A stretch of 64,000 nt of DNA, taken from positions 64,916,166-64,980,165 of the forward strand of contig OY288249.1 in the NCBI GenBank assembly GCA_958450325.1, written 5' to 3'. A program made the translations under genes and the position numbers. The notes under the pieces are model-generated. The model was not told where the DNA came from, did not search any database, and saw only the letters and a list, made by a program, of their open reading frames with translations. The stretch comes from Agrostemma githago. Its lineage: Eukaryota; Streptophyta; Magnoliopsida; Caryophyllales; Caryophyllaceae. Below are positions 23,965 to 36,300 of this stretch, in pieces (position 1 is the first letter of the stretch; each line of letters begins with the position of its first letter).

Positions 23965-24035
23965 CAAGTTTTCCCACTAGACCACTCCAATGGGTTAAAG
24001 GTTAAACGGATTGGGTCATATTCGATCCTAAATAA
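23965..24035. repeat. Dispersed repeat shared with 38185-38245
   Basis: GTTTTCCCACTAGACCACTC and the following bases, up to TTCGATCCTAAATA, recur at 38187-38243 with few differences. The class of the repeat was not recognised. The stretch 24036-24733 that follows is AT-rich with nothing recognisable. Confidence 0.5.
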
Positions 24036-24733
24036 ATACGTAATTCTTTCGTATACTCCGTATCTATTTTAGTGAAACTTTGCTAAGAACAACTGTGTCA
24101 CTGCGTGAAAGTTTTTTTTTGTCCGATTATCGAGTTTCGTGATACGATAAATTAGGGTTAATTACGTGTTTAATTATATAATTACGATAAAATTCTTAAT
24201 TAAGTTGCCAATTATCTAATTACGTATAATTAATTAATAAAATTAATTAATTGTTAAAATTCACTTTTACCTTTGTATGAACTCAGTCGATCTTATTCTA
24301 TTGCGATTATCAAAAAAGACAGTTTTAACTTTATGAAGACGGTTTTAAAAAAACATAAACATTCATCAACATAGTTAACTAAAAAATAGGAGTATGGAGA
24401 TAAAAAAAATGATGGACAAACTTGTCATTTAACCAATTAATGTGACGATAAAAATTATGGAGTAGTTTTGAAAGAAAAATTAATGGAGTATGAATATAAT
24501 TTATTTATTTTCAATTTTAATTGTAACGCAATCTTCAAAGAAATGCAAATAAAATTAGAAGTCTCAATATTTTCACAATAATAAATAAACCGTATTATTT
24601 AAGAATTGTAAACACTTTTGCTCGTCGTCCATAATTTTACTTAATGTCGTCCGTATTAATTTAACTGATATACTCCTTTTACTCTTCACTTTAATTAACC
24701 CTTTTAACGACCCTCCTCCCTTTACTCATTCAA

Positions 24734-24762
24734 CTAGTTTTGATGCCCGTGCGATGCACGGG
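24734..24762 (-). mobile_element. Helitron 3' end (minus)
   Basis: CTAG at 24734-24737, preceded by A on the plus strand, and then the hairpin CCCGTGCGATGCACGGG at 24746-24762. On the minus strand this is hairpin followed by CTAG and host T. The 5' end was not found and may lie beyond the gypsy element inserted at 25246. Confidence 0.55.
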
Positions 24763-24809
24763 TGTAACAATGACGTTACTAAATCAACCTTAATACTTCC
24801 TTTTATAAT

Positions 24810-25245
24810 TATTGATTGCGATGGAATGATTACGATTATTTCAAATAATTGTCATTTTAGAGGATTGGCATGTATTTTATACGAAAAGTAGCAGACGCGT
24901 GTTATGATGCTACACTTAGACGGTTAGACCTGTCAAATTCGACTCGACCCATAAACTCGACCATAATTTAATACATACTATTTTTTTTACTTTAAAAGCC
25001 ATAACAAAATTAGGCGTTCAAAACTATTTCTGAGCATAACCCGTATACCCCACCGAGCGACCGGTGACATGTCTAGTGTGTATATTAGCTACCTGGCTAA
25101 AACAAACGGTGCTCATCATAATACCTGGTCTCTGTCAGCCATTTTAATGATTGTGACAACTTGTTTGGAACATTGAATCTATCTGTATCTTTTGTTCTCT
25201 AAACATTTGACCTTCGCATTGAATATATTTGTATGTATGTCATTA
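24810..25245. repeat. Unit A (left part) of an old tandem duplication
   Basis: Similar over its length to 33880-34420, for example GATTACGATTATTTCAAA versus GATTATGATTATTTCAAA and TTAGGCGTTCAAAACTATTT versus TTAGGCGTTCGAAACTATTT. The unit continues at 33417-33690, on the other side of the gypsy element. No coding sequence was found. Confidence 0.65.
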
Positions 25246-27240
25246 TGTAGACACCCACATTTTGACCGCCAGGTGCCTATAGTAGTTTCCGACAAACACC
25301 CGATGATGATCGGACGCTAACGTGCTTTAACGTACTCGGAAATGGGCTCGAAATCATGGATATTTGGCTTGGGCTTTTTACGGAGTACAAATCTCACAAA
25401 ACCAACCTCAAATTCAGGCCCAGTGGGTCGTTTCGAGTCAAATAACACTAATTTGGGTCGAATCCGACGCCAGGGGTAAAACCGTCTTTTAGCGACCGAG
25501 TCAAAACCCGGTCAAAGATATTTTCCCGAAACACGTGAGTCAGCCGTGACACCTCACACGGCTGATTCTTACTCAAACTCTACAAAAATCAGCCACATAA
25601 AATAATGAATCAATACGATTTTTACCAACAATTCTTCCTACACAATTCATACACACACACATAATTCCTTTAGCATCGAGAAACCGATAATACATCCAAA
25701 ACCCGAAGGAAACCGGTCCCGATATCCGACACCCTTCACCCGTCAAAACCGTACCACCCTAACCCAACCGACGTTGCCTCGACACTCCCGTGCCTAGCCA
25801 CATTCCGACGAGTCCCGATCCGAGTCAACAAGAGCATGTAGGTTGAGGGTGTAATCAAACCCGATTTCTTCCTTTCTCTCCCTTTCTCCTCTTCGTCCGT
25901 TTCTTATGGGTCAAGAGTCGTTTTCTTATTATTTTTCTAATATCGTTATTAACGAAAAACTATTTTCATAACGAATATTCTTAAACATACGATATCGATT
26001 TTTCTATAATCGAACATCGTATCGAAAAGAATTATATTAAGATTTCGACGATATCAGAAATCGTTACATCTTTTTTGTCAAAATTCTTTTCTTTTACTTT
26101 TCGTTCAAAATAACAATTTTCGAACAAAAATATAAAGACGGACAGACCCGCACGCGAGTCGCGCCATGCCCAGGCGACTCGCGCGCAGGCCTGGAATCCG
26201 GGATTTCTTTTTTCTACGTTTTCGTTCGTTTTATTATTTATTCTTCGATCGATTTCTAAAATTACATCTTTTCTAAAAACTATTCCAAGTATTTGATATT
26301 GATTTCGTAGTCAACTATCGAATATAAAGAATATCGAAAATATTAAGTCGAGTACGAATCATGCAATATTCATACGCGATTTAATACGAACTTCGAGTTT
26401 TTGAAAATCGGCCCCGAAACAGGCCACCACGCGACCCGCCGGCGTCCCGGGCGAGTCGCGCGGCCGGCTGTTATGCCGAGGCCTTTTCCGTTTTTTTTAT
26501 TTATTTTTCGAACTTCGTTTTTTATACAAAACAACGTTCTTTTCAACGATATTTTTCAGATTTCGATTAATATTTATTTTTTCTATTTCGCATATTTTAT
26601 TTGCTATATTATTATTTACAAATCGATACTAACTCGTTTGTTTGTTTTGTAGCAAATTCATCCTTTTATTTCATTTGTTTTATTATACTAAAACGAATCT
26701 CATATGCTAAATACAACTTTGACGTTAATCAATTTTCATGCATTAAATTGACTTAGCAACCCATTCAATTTTTCACATGCTTAGGAAAACAATGTTTGCA
26801 TAATCATTCATCGTATTACTAACGCGCACATTAAAACGTCATTCGATATTCTAGTAGAGGCCGCTAATGTGCGGGCGGGGTTGGGTATTCTTAGTGAACT
26901 TCCCAACACGTACCCTTACCCCTTACTCAGAACCGTGGTTTCCGGATGTCCGAAACCATTGGCAACGAGAGTCATTCAATATACGATTAACCGCTCAAGT
27001 CGGCATCTATATCGAACTGCAAAGGGACGAGCCCAATAAACTCTGACATCGGAAATGGGCCGTATTTTGTACACGGCCCACTACGACATAGAGTGGGCTC
27101 GAACGGTTCCGAATAACCATAAAATTCGGTGGCGACTCCGACTTCGATTTAAATTTCCATTTGACCATCTCATGGAGATTCATTCGCCTCCCCAAAACCC
27201 GCGCGTGGCCGCGTCGGGGTGGACCTATGTCATGTCCACA
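25246..27240 (+). repeat. 5' LTR of the LARD-like gypsy element
   Basis: Starts TGTAGACACCC and ends CATGTCCACA. It contains GC-rich palindromes (26147-26195, 26430-26470) and the conserved U5-side block with GTGCGGGCGGGGTTGGG. Small frames in the last 300 bp recur in all LTR copies only because the DNA does. Confidence 0.93.
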
Positions 27241-27243
27241 ATT

Positions 27244-27261
27244 TGGCGACTCCGCTGGGGA
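27244..27261 (+). other. Primer binding site (tRNA-Arg-like)
   Basis: TGGCGACTCCGCTGGGGA, three bases after the LTR. It is identical to the site of the minus-strand gypsy element (6281-6298). Confidence 0.8.
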
Positions 27262-30200
27262 TTTTCTGATGAGTTAATAACCTTCGGTGTCCTCAGGGTG
27301 AGACTCGAATAGAAATCGTTTGACTAGTACAATGCGCGTTTTAGTTTTACGGTTCATGCATAAACCCCATTTTCCCGGGCCGGTACTCGTGACCGACGTC
27401 CCACTATACCGTTGATATAGTCCAAACTGGTTATGTCAAAGGTGTCCACTAGCCGATTCATATGGGTTTTACGGCATGTCCTAATCTCAACTCGAGTTAG
27501 GGAGTCAGCCCCGATTCTTGATAGGCTGTGTACACTGGTATAGACCCTTATAGACTGACCGAGACTTAGCTTAAGAGCATACATGGCGTCATTATACTGT
27601 TTCCATGACTACGTGCTACTTGATCCACATCTTTTTCAAAAACCGTCATTTTTCAAAAATTTGCATCCTTTTTTCAAACTATCCAATTTTCAAAACCCGG
27701 GTCATATACCGAACTTAGGACTTATGATTTTACTCAAAATAGCCTATTTTTAGCCGGTATGCTGTCCAAACCTTTTCAAAAAAAAAAGCCCGAAATCTCG
27801 GCCCGATAACCCCTCTCTCGGTTTTCAAAAAAATCGGGCCTTCCAATCCGACCTCGTTCGGTTCTCAAATTCAAATTCTCTTTTCAAAACCCTCTTCTTC
27901 TTAGGACTTCCCGTATTTAGCAGCGTCGGGTCTTGTCATAGGTCGTAAGAGTCTATAGCGTCGAAACTCCGTCGATCTTACATCACGAGTTTCTACCCCA
28001 TCCCAGTCCGCCTTACTTGTCAAGGCACGGCCCACCTGCGTAGGACGAACTCCTACAAAGGGAAGCCCGTTTACACATTCGAATCCAAAGTCTGGGGAAT
28101 TCTCACATGGATTTTCCTTCGAACGGGACTAGGCCCACTTTGCCAAATCCTAAGGAAAGCCCACCGTCCACGAGTCACCCGTCTAGGTGTCTTTTCTGAG
28201 TCAACCTTTTACAAGGCATAGCCTTATAACAAAAGGTTCGTGATCCTTACATCTAAGGGTCACTCGTCCGACACTCGAGTCTTAACAAAGTCTTCAGTCC
28301 CACTCGGGGGCTACCCTTCAGTAGAGCGACCAATCACGGTTGCTCTAAGGGTCTTGTCTTACACGTGTTGTCTCACGTATCCCACTTTCGAGTCACTTAG
28401 GTGTCACACCATCTGAGTCCTATCAGATTCTTTAGCCTCACTCGGGGGCTATCCCCCAACCGAGCAGTCAACCACGGTTACCCTAGAGAGTACCCTACGA
28501 TGCCTTTTTCGAGTCGTACCTATGCTACGAATATTCGAGTCACCTAGGGTTATGTCACCATGGTTGGTCCGAGCACGCGACGCAGTCAAACACGGTCACC
28601 CCATTTTCGGACTCACCTTTCTGCGGCTCGAGTCTAATTCGCGGTCGTTACTTTGTCTAGATCAACGTTCGGGTTTCCCGGTCCGAGAATCCTAGTCATT
28701 CCCGTCACCCCGGGCCGTGTCTAGATTGACTCCCTTACTTGCACTTGCGCAAAGCCGAGTTTAGGCGAGTCGTGACACCCGTCGTTCTCTCCAATCAAAG
28801 ACCTTACCAAAAAAAAACAACCAACCGAGCGTCTGAGTCCGGATTTGATTCGAATCTAAGTCTGAGTTCGAGTCTAGGATACCCTACATCCTCATTTCCA
28901 AATCAAAGTCAGAGTCAGAGTCAGTTGTGTTCTGTCCTCTTTTTTCAAAATTCAATAAAATCAGCTTTTCTATTTCTCATACATACTTTCCTTATGTGTT
29001 TCCGAGAACATGATGAACACCATCATACACTGTGAGCACACGCACGTGACTATTATAGGCACATCTATAATGACTGTAGGAAACCGAGCCCGTGTTTTCC
29101 TTTTACCTATTCCATGTCTGGTATAGAAAGCCACATAACTACCCGTAGCAGGAGCATATCGAATCCTATGACAAGTCTGGGTAGCCTTCTAGTTTGGGTT
29201 CAAGACGGGGGGCAAGCCCACTTCCCACAATAAACATCCTTCCAATAAGACTAACCAAACCCTACCTTAGGTGTTAGTCTGACCGACAAAAAAAAAACTG
29301 GACAAAAAAGAAAAAAGTCCAATACACGAAAAAGCAAAAGGCCAAAACAAAAAAGCAGGCCATTATCAAAAAAAAGAGGCACCCATGACCGGGGCTAAGA
29401 GGTCAACCCAAAGAATTCAAAAAACCATGACCGTAGTGAAAACGATCAATTCAAAATTATCAATACTCATACCATCCAATAGGGGAGAGACAGTCAAGCT
29501 GGTCAGCTAACACCACATCTAGCCTTCCCACATTACAACCCTCAAGACCTTCTCGAGACCTAGGCTAGAGACAGCCCAGAATTTTGAGGATTCAAGCTCC
29601 ATAGGATACACCCTAACCTTTAGGGCCAGACATGGAAATCAGATCCCGCATTATCAAACCTGCCCAATCGAAGCTCGAGCCATTCTAATCGACTTCCCCT
29701 ATGCAAATCTGAGAGCAAAACTCGTTAAAATCCCCGAGAGCAAAACTCGTTAAAATCCCCGAGAGCAAAACTCATCAAATCTCCGAGAGCAAAACTCATC
29801 AAATCCCCGAGAGCAAAACTCATCAAATCCCCGAGAGCAAAACTCATCAAATCCCCGAGAGCAAAACTCGTTAAAATCCCCGAGAGCAAAACTCATCAAA
29901 TCCCCGAGAGCAAAACTCATCAAATCCCCGAGAGCAAAACTCGTTAAAATCCCCGAGAGCAAAACTCATCAAATCCCCGAGAGCAGAACTCATTAAAATC
30001 CCCGAGAGCAGAACTCGTTAAAATCCCATCCCAATTCTTCTCATTCAAACCAGTTACCAACCCCAAACGCGGGAACTCAACTTGCAGTCGGCATAGAACA
30101 TGCCCAAATAGCTCACACCACCTCTGGGGGCTACCCCGGAGAACGCTCACAGTCACAAGATCAACATCCTAACTATTCTAGCCCTTTGATCAAGACATCA

Positions 30201-31421
30201 CTGGGAATGCACCTAGCCTACACCATCGCTATGGCTAGTTACACACAAAGCCCTAGTAAACTAGGCACCATTATCTTTCAATCCACTGAACTACGGCTTG
30301 GTTTGATTTCACTACATGTGAATACGTAGGCAGCCTTTCAACAGAGGCACAACCACCCACATTGACACACATTCAAAAAGCACCATCATTCCGGTCACGA
30401 CACCGTCATGTTCTCAACAGCTAGCTTTGTCGTCCTGGGGGCTTCTCCTAGGCAGAAGTTCTCCATCCACTCACATAATCCAAATACATTCAAAATCTAG
30501 CCTCCTTTCTGTAGTGTGTCCTAGTACTCGGCTCAGTCGAAGACAAGAATCTGTCAGGACTCGAGGCAATACCCACTTCGGAAATGTACCCAAAAAATCA
30601 AAAATCCATAAGAGCACTAGACTACGACATTGCTACTACTAAAAGTCCTGTCATGCCAAAACGGTCTCATTACAGACTATTGCAATCCCCCATAGCACAT
30701 CCTTCTTATTCCGAGGATTCGACCGTGTTGTCACTCGCCTAGGCTACGGAATAGCGCAACTTAAGAGTCTTGTCATCTTAGGTGGCCCACCTCCTTACCA
30801 AGTCACGGTCCAACCCTTAGAGAGTCCAAGTCGTGTCTGTCAACTCGTCCTGTCGCGTCCAGAGTCGAGTCTGCCGGTAGGCCTCTCTTTTCAAATTCTC
30901 ATTTTAAAATTTGCAAAAACTTAGCCATTTGAAAAAAAATCCTTTTCGACAAGGTCAAATTTCAATCTATTTAAACTGCAAATTTCTTTTCAACCCTTTC
31001 AATTTTGGAAACTCATCTCCTAGCACGTGAGTTGCTTTCAGGACTTCGATTTCAAAATGCAGCAAAAATCATTTTTACTCCCCAGTGCCAGTCATATTTG
31101 TTTCGCCTACGTGTTGCATGCAAAATTTTATGTAACTTATACAGGTACAAATCACGACAGCGCAATTCGCATAACTCCCCAACGACATTTAACAAGATGA
31201 GCCCACATACAGGCCCATTTTAAGTCTTATGCGACGAGTTCAATCCCCCACGGAGTTATCATCAGCTCGGGTACATTTCTAGTCTGTGGCCGGCGGGCCC
31301 TTCACGCAGGTCTAATGGACCTTAAACGACCCGACCGGAAGCTACCGGGTTTTAATCCTTGATTGGCCTGGTGGCTACTCTGACTTTCGCCCTGTCCAAG
31401 CCTCAGTCAGAGTGGGGGCTC
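27262..31421 (+). other. Internal, non-coding region of the LARD-like element
   Basis: The first part (to about 28100) resembles the leader of the element at 2867-8927. The rest has no gene. It contains the motif GGGGGCT several times (28306, 28444, 30126, 30436, and the real polypurine tract at 31412-31420), a purine-rich stretch with AAAAAAG runs (29285-29400), and a 22-25-bp minisatellite (29707-30025). The repeated GGGGGCT blocks may be copied from a 3' region like that next to the polypurine tract. Confidence 0.75.
29707..30025 (+). repeat. Minisatellite, 22-25-bp units
   Basis: About 14 units of GAGAGCAAAACTCATCAAAT or GAGAGCAAAACTCGTTAAAA followed by CCCC. Two unit lengths alternate irregularly, so frames on the minus strand give Cys-Ser-Arg-Gly-Phe-type repeats by chance. 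It lies inside the retrotransposon. Confidence 0.92.
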
Positions 31422-33416
31422 TGTAGACACCCACATTTTGACCGCCAGGTGTCTATAGTAGTTTCCGACAAACACCCGATGATGATCGGACGCTAACGTG
31501 CTTTAACGTACTCGGAAATGGGCTCGAAATCATGGATATTTGGCTTGGGCTTTTTACGGAGTACAAATCTCACAAAACCAACCTCAAATTCAGGCCCAGT
31601 GGGTCGTTTCGAGTCAAATAACACTAATTTGGGTCGAATCCGACGCCAGGGGTAAAACCGTCTTTTAGCGACCGAGTCAAAACCCGGTCAAAGATATTTT
31701 CCCGAAACACGTGAGTCAGCCGTGACACCTCACACGGCTGATTCTTACTCAAACTCTACAAAAATCAGCCACATAAAATAATGAATCAATACGATTTTTA
31801 CCAACAATTCTTCCTACACAATTCATACACACACACATAATTCCTTTAGCATCGAGAAACCGATAATACATCCAAAACCCGAAGGAAACCGGTCCCGATA
31901 TCCGACACCCTTCACCCGTCAAAACCGTACCACCCTAACCCAACCGACGTTGCCTCGACACTCCCGTGCCTAGCCACATTCCGACGAGTCCCGATCCGAG
32001 TCAACAAGAGCATGTAGGTTGAGGGTGTAATCAAACCCGATTTCTTCCTTTCTCTCCCTTTCTCCTCTTTGTCCGTTTCTTATGGGTCAAGAGTCGTTTT
32101 CTTATTATTTTTCTAATATCGTTATTAACGAAAAACTATTTTCATAACGAATATTCTTAAACATACGATATCGATTTTTCTATAATCGAATATCGTATCG
32201 AAAAGAATTATATTAAGATTTCGACGATATCAGAAATCGTTACATCTTTTTTGTCAAAATTCTTTTCTTTTACTTTTCGTTCAAAATAACAATTTTCGAA
32301 CAAAAATATAAAGACGGACAGACCCGCACGCGAGTCGCGCCATGCCCAGGCGACTCGCGCGCAGGCCTGGAATCCGGGATTTCTTTTTTCTACGTTTTCG
32401 TTCGTTTTATTATTTATTCTTCGATCGATTTCTAAAATTACATCTTTTCTAAAAACTATTCCAAGTATTTGATATTGATTTCGTAGTCAACTATCGAATA
32501 TAAAGAATATCGAAAATATTAAGTCGAGTACGAATCATGCAATATTCATACGCGATTTAATACGAACTTCGAGTTTTCGAAAATCGGCCCCGAAACAGGC
32601 CACCACGCGACCCGCCGGCGTCCCGGGCGAGTCGCGCGGCCGGCTGTTATGCCGAGGCCTTTTCCGTTTTTTTTATTTATTTTTCGAACTTCGTTTTTTA
32701 TACAAAACAACGTTCTTTTCAACGATATTTTTCAGATTTCGATTAATATTTATTTTTTCTATTTCGCATATTTTATTTGCTATATTATTATTTACAAATC
32801 GATACTAACTCGTTTGTTTGTTTTGTAGCAAATTCATCCTTTTATTTCATTTGTTTTATTATACTAAAACGAATCTCATATGCTAAATACAACTTTGACG
32901 TTAATCAATTTTCATGCATTAAATTGACTTAGCAACCCATTCAATTTTTCACATGCTTAGGAAAACAATGTTTGCATAATCATTCATCGTATTACTAACG
33001 CGCACATTAAAACGTCATTCGATATTCTAGTAGAGGCCGCTAATGTGCGGGCGGGGTTGGGTGTTCTTAGTGAACTTCCCAACACGTACCCTCACCCCTT
33101 ACTCAGAACCGTGGTTTCCGGATGTCCGAAACCATTGGCAACGAGAGTCATTCAATATACGATTAACCGCTCAAGTCGGCATCTATATCGAACTGCAAAG
33201 GGACGAGCCCAATAAACTCTGACATCGGAAATGGGCCGTATTTTGTACACGGCCCACTACGACATAGAGTGGGCTCGAACGGTTCCGAATAACCATAAAA
33301 TTCGGTGGCGACTCCGACTTCGATTTAAATTTCCATTTGACCATCTCATGGAGATTCATTCGCCTCCCCAAAACCCGCGCGTGGCCGCGTCGGGGTGGAC
33401 CTATGTCATGTCCACA
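31422..33416 (+). repeat. 3' LTR of the LARD-like gypsy element
   Basis: 1995 bp, preceded by the polypurine tract AGAGTGGGGGCTC. Nearly identical to the 5' LTR. Observed differences are C/T or A/G changes near 25271/31447, 25889/32065, 26010/32186, 26400/32576, 26884/33060 and 26916/33092. Confidence 0.93.
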
Positions 33417-33690
33417 CATTATCTCGCTCTTAATTTGACCTGACTCACCTGACACGTTTTTAGAGGCATGAGCCAATTTTTTTACTCGCAACCCGTTTAA
33501 CCTGAATCCTAAATTACCTGATTTTGGGTCTTGATCTAACCCGACTTATTCAACTCGTTGGAAAGAAGATACCACAAAACTTTAGTCTAAAAGCCAATTT
33601 CTAGTCATCAATTTAATTTCTATGTCTGGATTTTGCCAAAACTCAAATTTTAACATACAAAGTAGTACTCTCCATGCCAGTAGAAGAGTC
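33417..33690. repeat. Unit A (right part) of the tandem duplication
   Basis: Continues unit A after the retrotransposon. CATTATCTCGCTCTTAATTT resembles CCATCTCGCTTTAAATTC at 34423, and GTTGGAAAGAAGATACCAC resembles ATTGGAAAGAAGAGACTAC at 34566. It directly adjoins a degenerate Stowaway-like piece (33665-33885). Confidence 0.65.
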
Positions 33691-33879
33691 GCTCTTTCCT
33701 TTTTGGATTGTCTTTTTAAAAGCCACTTTTTGCTTTATTCTTATTTTGTCTGATTTTTGTAGTTAATATAGGTTCTAATCTCACTTATTTTTCATCTTCA
33801 TTTTCCACATCACACATTTCTATAAACCTTAATTCTCACTAAGAAGGTGGGGGACCCTTTTAGTGAGACGGAAAGAGCA

Positions 33880-34670
33880 ATAGTTATGTGACGAAGTGAT
33901 TATGATTATTTCAAACCATTGTCATTTCAAAGATTTGACACTGCTTATCAATGTTTATCTTAAGTGGACGATAACGGGAAAATCAAGAAGTGAGACAAGC
34001 TAAGAAAAGTTTGATTTTTTTTTAAATATAAAAATTATAGTTTAAAGAAAATAATACTAATAGTATTAAAATAAATAAAAATTTAATATCAAAAATAAAT
34101 TTTTTACTTAAAAAGCGGTAAAAAATTAGGCGTTCGAAACTATTTATGTTCCGTATTTTGACCATAACTCGATAAGGGACCAGTATTTGACCCGACGCAC
34201 TCGACATAACCCGTATTTTGACCATAAGTTCTAGTGTCTACATTAGTTACCTGTGTGAAACAAATGACACTCATCAAAATACCAGGTCTTGCGCCTGTGA
34301 GCAATATTATTAATATGTCCGCGAGACCATGACAATTCATCTACGAACATTGAGTTTATCTATATCTTTTACTCGTTAACCATTTGACTCTACTACATCT
34401 AATATCTTTGCCTGTATTCAACCATCTCGCTTTAAATTCGACCTAACCCGCAAACTCGTCCCACCCAATCTGTTGTTTTTGGGGTCATGAATCCAGTTTT
34501 TTTGACCCAAATCCTAAATTACCAGTTAATTTAAGGACATGACATGGTCCGACCCGTTCAACTTATTGGAAAGAAGAGACTACAAAGCCTAAAACACAAT
34601 TTCAGTCAATCTATTCCTACGCTTAGATTTTGTTAAAACTCTAATTTTAACCTATTAGCAATTGATATAT
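33880..34670. repeat. Unit B of the tandem duplication
   Basis: Full second copy of the unit split at 25246. A third, shorter and more diverged copy can be followed in 35020-35345 (ATTCGAAACTACTCGTATTT, TTTTGACCATAACC). These stretches are rich in TTGACC/GACCCG motifs. No gene was recognised. Confidence 0.6.
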
Positions 34671-34679
34671 ACTATTATA

Positions 34680-34876
34680 CTCCCTTCATTCATTTTTTGA
34701 TTTAGCTCCATTTTCTTTTAGGAATTTTTTTTAGTTAGCCCCATTTCTTCATATGAAAATTTATTAATTAGTATTTTTCTCTCATCACATGCACTATATC
34801 ACCAATTTCCTCTTATTTTTCACTTTTTTTTTAAAATTTGTACCAAACCCGGGTTAATAAAAAAAAATGGAGGGAG
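34680..34876. mobile_element. Stowaway-like MITE
   Basis: Left end CTCCCTTCATTCATTTTTTG after TA. The right end AAAATGGAGGGAG faces it. The interior is AT-rich. Confidence 0.55.
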
Positions 34877-35345
34877 AAATTAATTATTAATACTTAAATC
34901 ATCTAGCATTTTTAGTAATTTACTCTCCGGTACAGTTGCACATAGGAGACAAAAGTTGTGTTCTCCCGTGTTAAATAGTACTCAACATTACTATAAGAAA
35001 AAAACCTGACTCGACATGTCCAACTCGTTTTTAGATCAGAAGTCAAGATCTCTAAATCTTGATTTATGACTCGATATTTTAATTAAAAATATAAACTAAT
35101 ATTCAATTTAATTTTTTATCTTTTAATTATAAAAGAATTTTAAAAACTTATTGAAATATAAAGTCCGTGCGATGAATATTAGTTGAAATAATTGAAATAT
35201 AACATCATAATTAAAGAGTAAAAATAATACGAACTACTATTAAAATAAGAGGTAAAAAATCGACATTCGAAACTACTCGTATTTTGACCATAACCTGTTT
35301 CAGACCCATATAACACAACCATAATTAAACCGACCCATATTCAAT

Positions 35346-36054
35346 ATTTTGACCCGACATGTTTAAAGTTATTTTAAAAAATTATGTACATTAAAAAAAA
35401 TCGGTCTTATAAGGTTAGAAGTATGAATTCTACTTTCAATCAAAATTTATTATTTTATAATATTACTAATAATAATAATCAATATACTCAGTGTAATCAT
35501 AATCATCTTTACGTGTTACATAATCAATCAATTTTAAGGCCATGCATTATTGTTATTGTTATATATAGTACTCCGTATATAATATGACATATTACCTGTG
35601 TTGCGTATAGTAATTATCGTAATGTAATTAGTAATTAGTAGACTTGTGTTGTTTATAAAAAGAATTATAGTTTCACTCAAAATCTGTCTTAGGTTAGATA
35701 GAGCTAAGAAGTCTACTTCAAAGCTCATATACTCATTTAATTATATATATTGATATTGATTGATTGATGAGTACACTCAACTTCTACACTACATTCAACT
35801 TCCATCAAATTCTTAGCAAAATAAAAACGGATTTCAAGCAATCCAACTCGAATTTATTCACTCATTCAATTTGTTGTTTATGAATGAATGTATTGAGATG
35901 AAATCAATGTAACGAATAAATGAATGTGTCCTGATATAAATCACGCACCATATACAGATATACCACATGAATGAATTAATATAGACTGTATTGAGATGAA
36001 ATCAAAATTAAAATATACTGCGTATGTTGTAATTTATACTCATATTGAATAAAA
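35346..36054. other. AT-rich intergenic DNA
   Basis: No gene, element end or clear repeat was recognised. Short direct repeats of GAATGAATG occur near 35880-35970. Confidence 0.5.
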
Positions 36055-36107
36055 ATGGTAGTAATATATATGCCTATGAAGTGTACTACTCCGTCTTACA
36101 AGAACTC

Positions 36108-36300
36108 CAAACGTGGGCAGGGGCGTGGGAGTTCTGCGTCTGAACCCACGCCCAGGCTTAAATCTTCTACTTCTGTTCCTGGGCCGAGGTGTGGAAATTC
36201 TATGCCTGAACCCACGCCCGGGCGTAGATCTTCCACTTCTATTCTTGGGTCGGGACGTGGGAGTTCTAGGCCTAATCCCTCGCTCATCTGTAGAATTTCA
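36108..36300. repeat. 66-bp tandem repeat with open frames on both strands
   Basis: Nearly three units (starting about 36123, 36189 and 36255) share GGGAGTTCTG-type and TGAACCCACGCCC-type phrases. Because 66 is a multiple of 3, two plus frames and one minus frame stay open, giving a 22-residue repeat with SEPTPR..SSTS on the plus strand. The block is GC-richer than its surroundings. Nothing shows expression. Confidence 0.7.

Larger units (their letters stand above)
25246..33416 (+). mobile_element. Complete non-autonomous gypsy element (LARD-like), very young
   Basis: 5' LTR 25246-27240, PBS 27244-27261, internal region to 31421, 3' LTR 31422-33416. Perfect 5-bp target duplicate CATTA at 25241-25245 and 33417-33421. 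Both LTRs are 1995 bp and I saw only about six differences, all transitions. The 4.2-kb internal region has no frame for gag, protease, RT, RNase H or integrase; the element must borrow these. LTR ends, PBS and leader match the autonomous-type copy at 2867-8927, its likely protein source. Confidence 0.93.

Noticed and set aside
27007..27312. Small frames conserved at 27007-27312, 33183-33491 and 41348-41605
   Set aside because: They are conserved only because the LTR DNA is repeated. The same DNA is open on both strands and gives no known domain.
29707..30025. CRISPR-like regular repeats
   Set aside because: The units are contiguous, 22-25 bp, without unique spacers, and lie inside a plant retrotransposon. 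It is a minisatellite.
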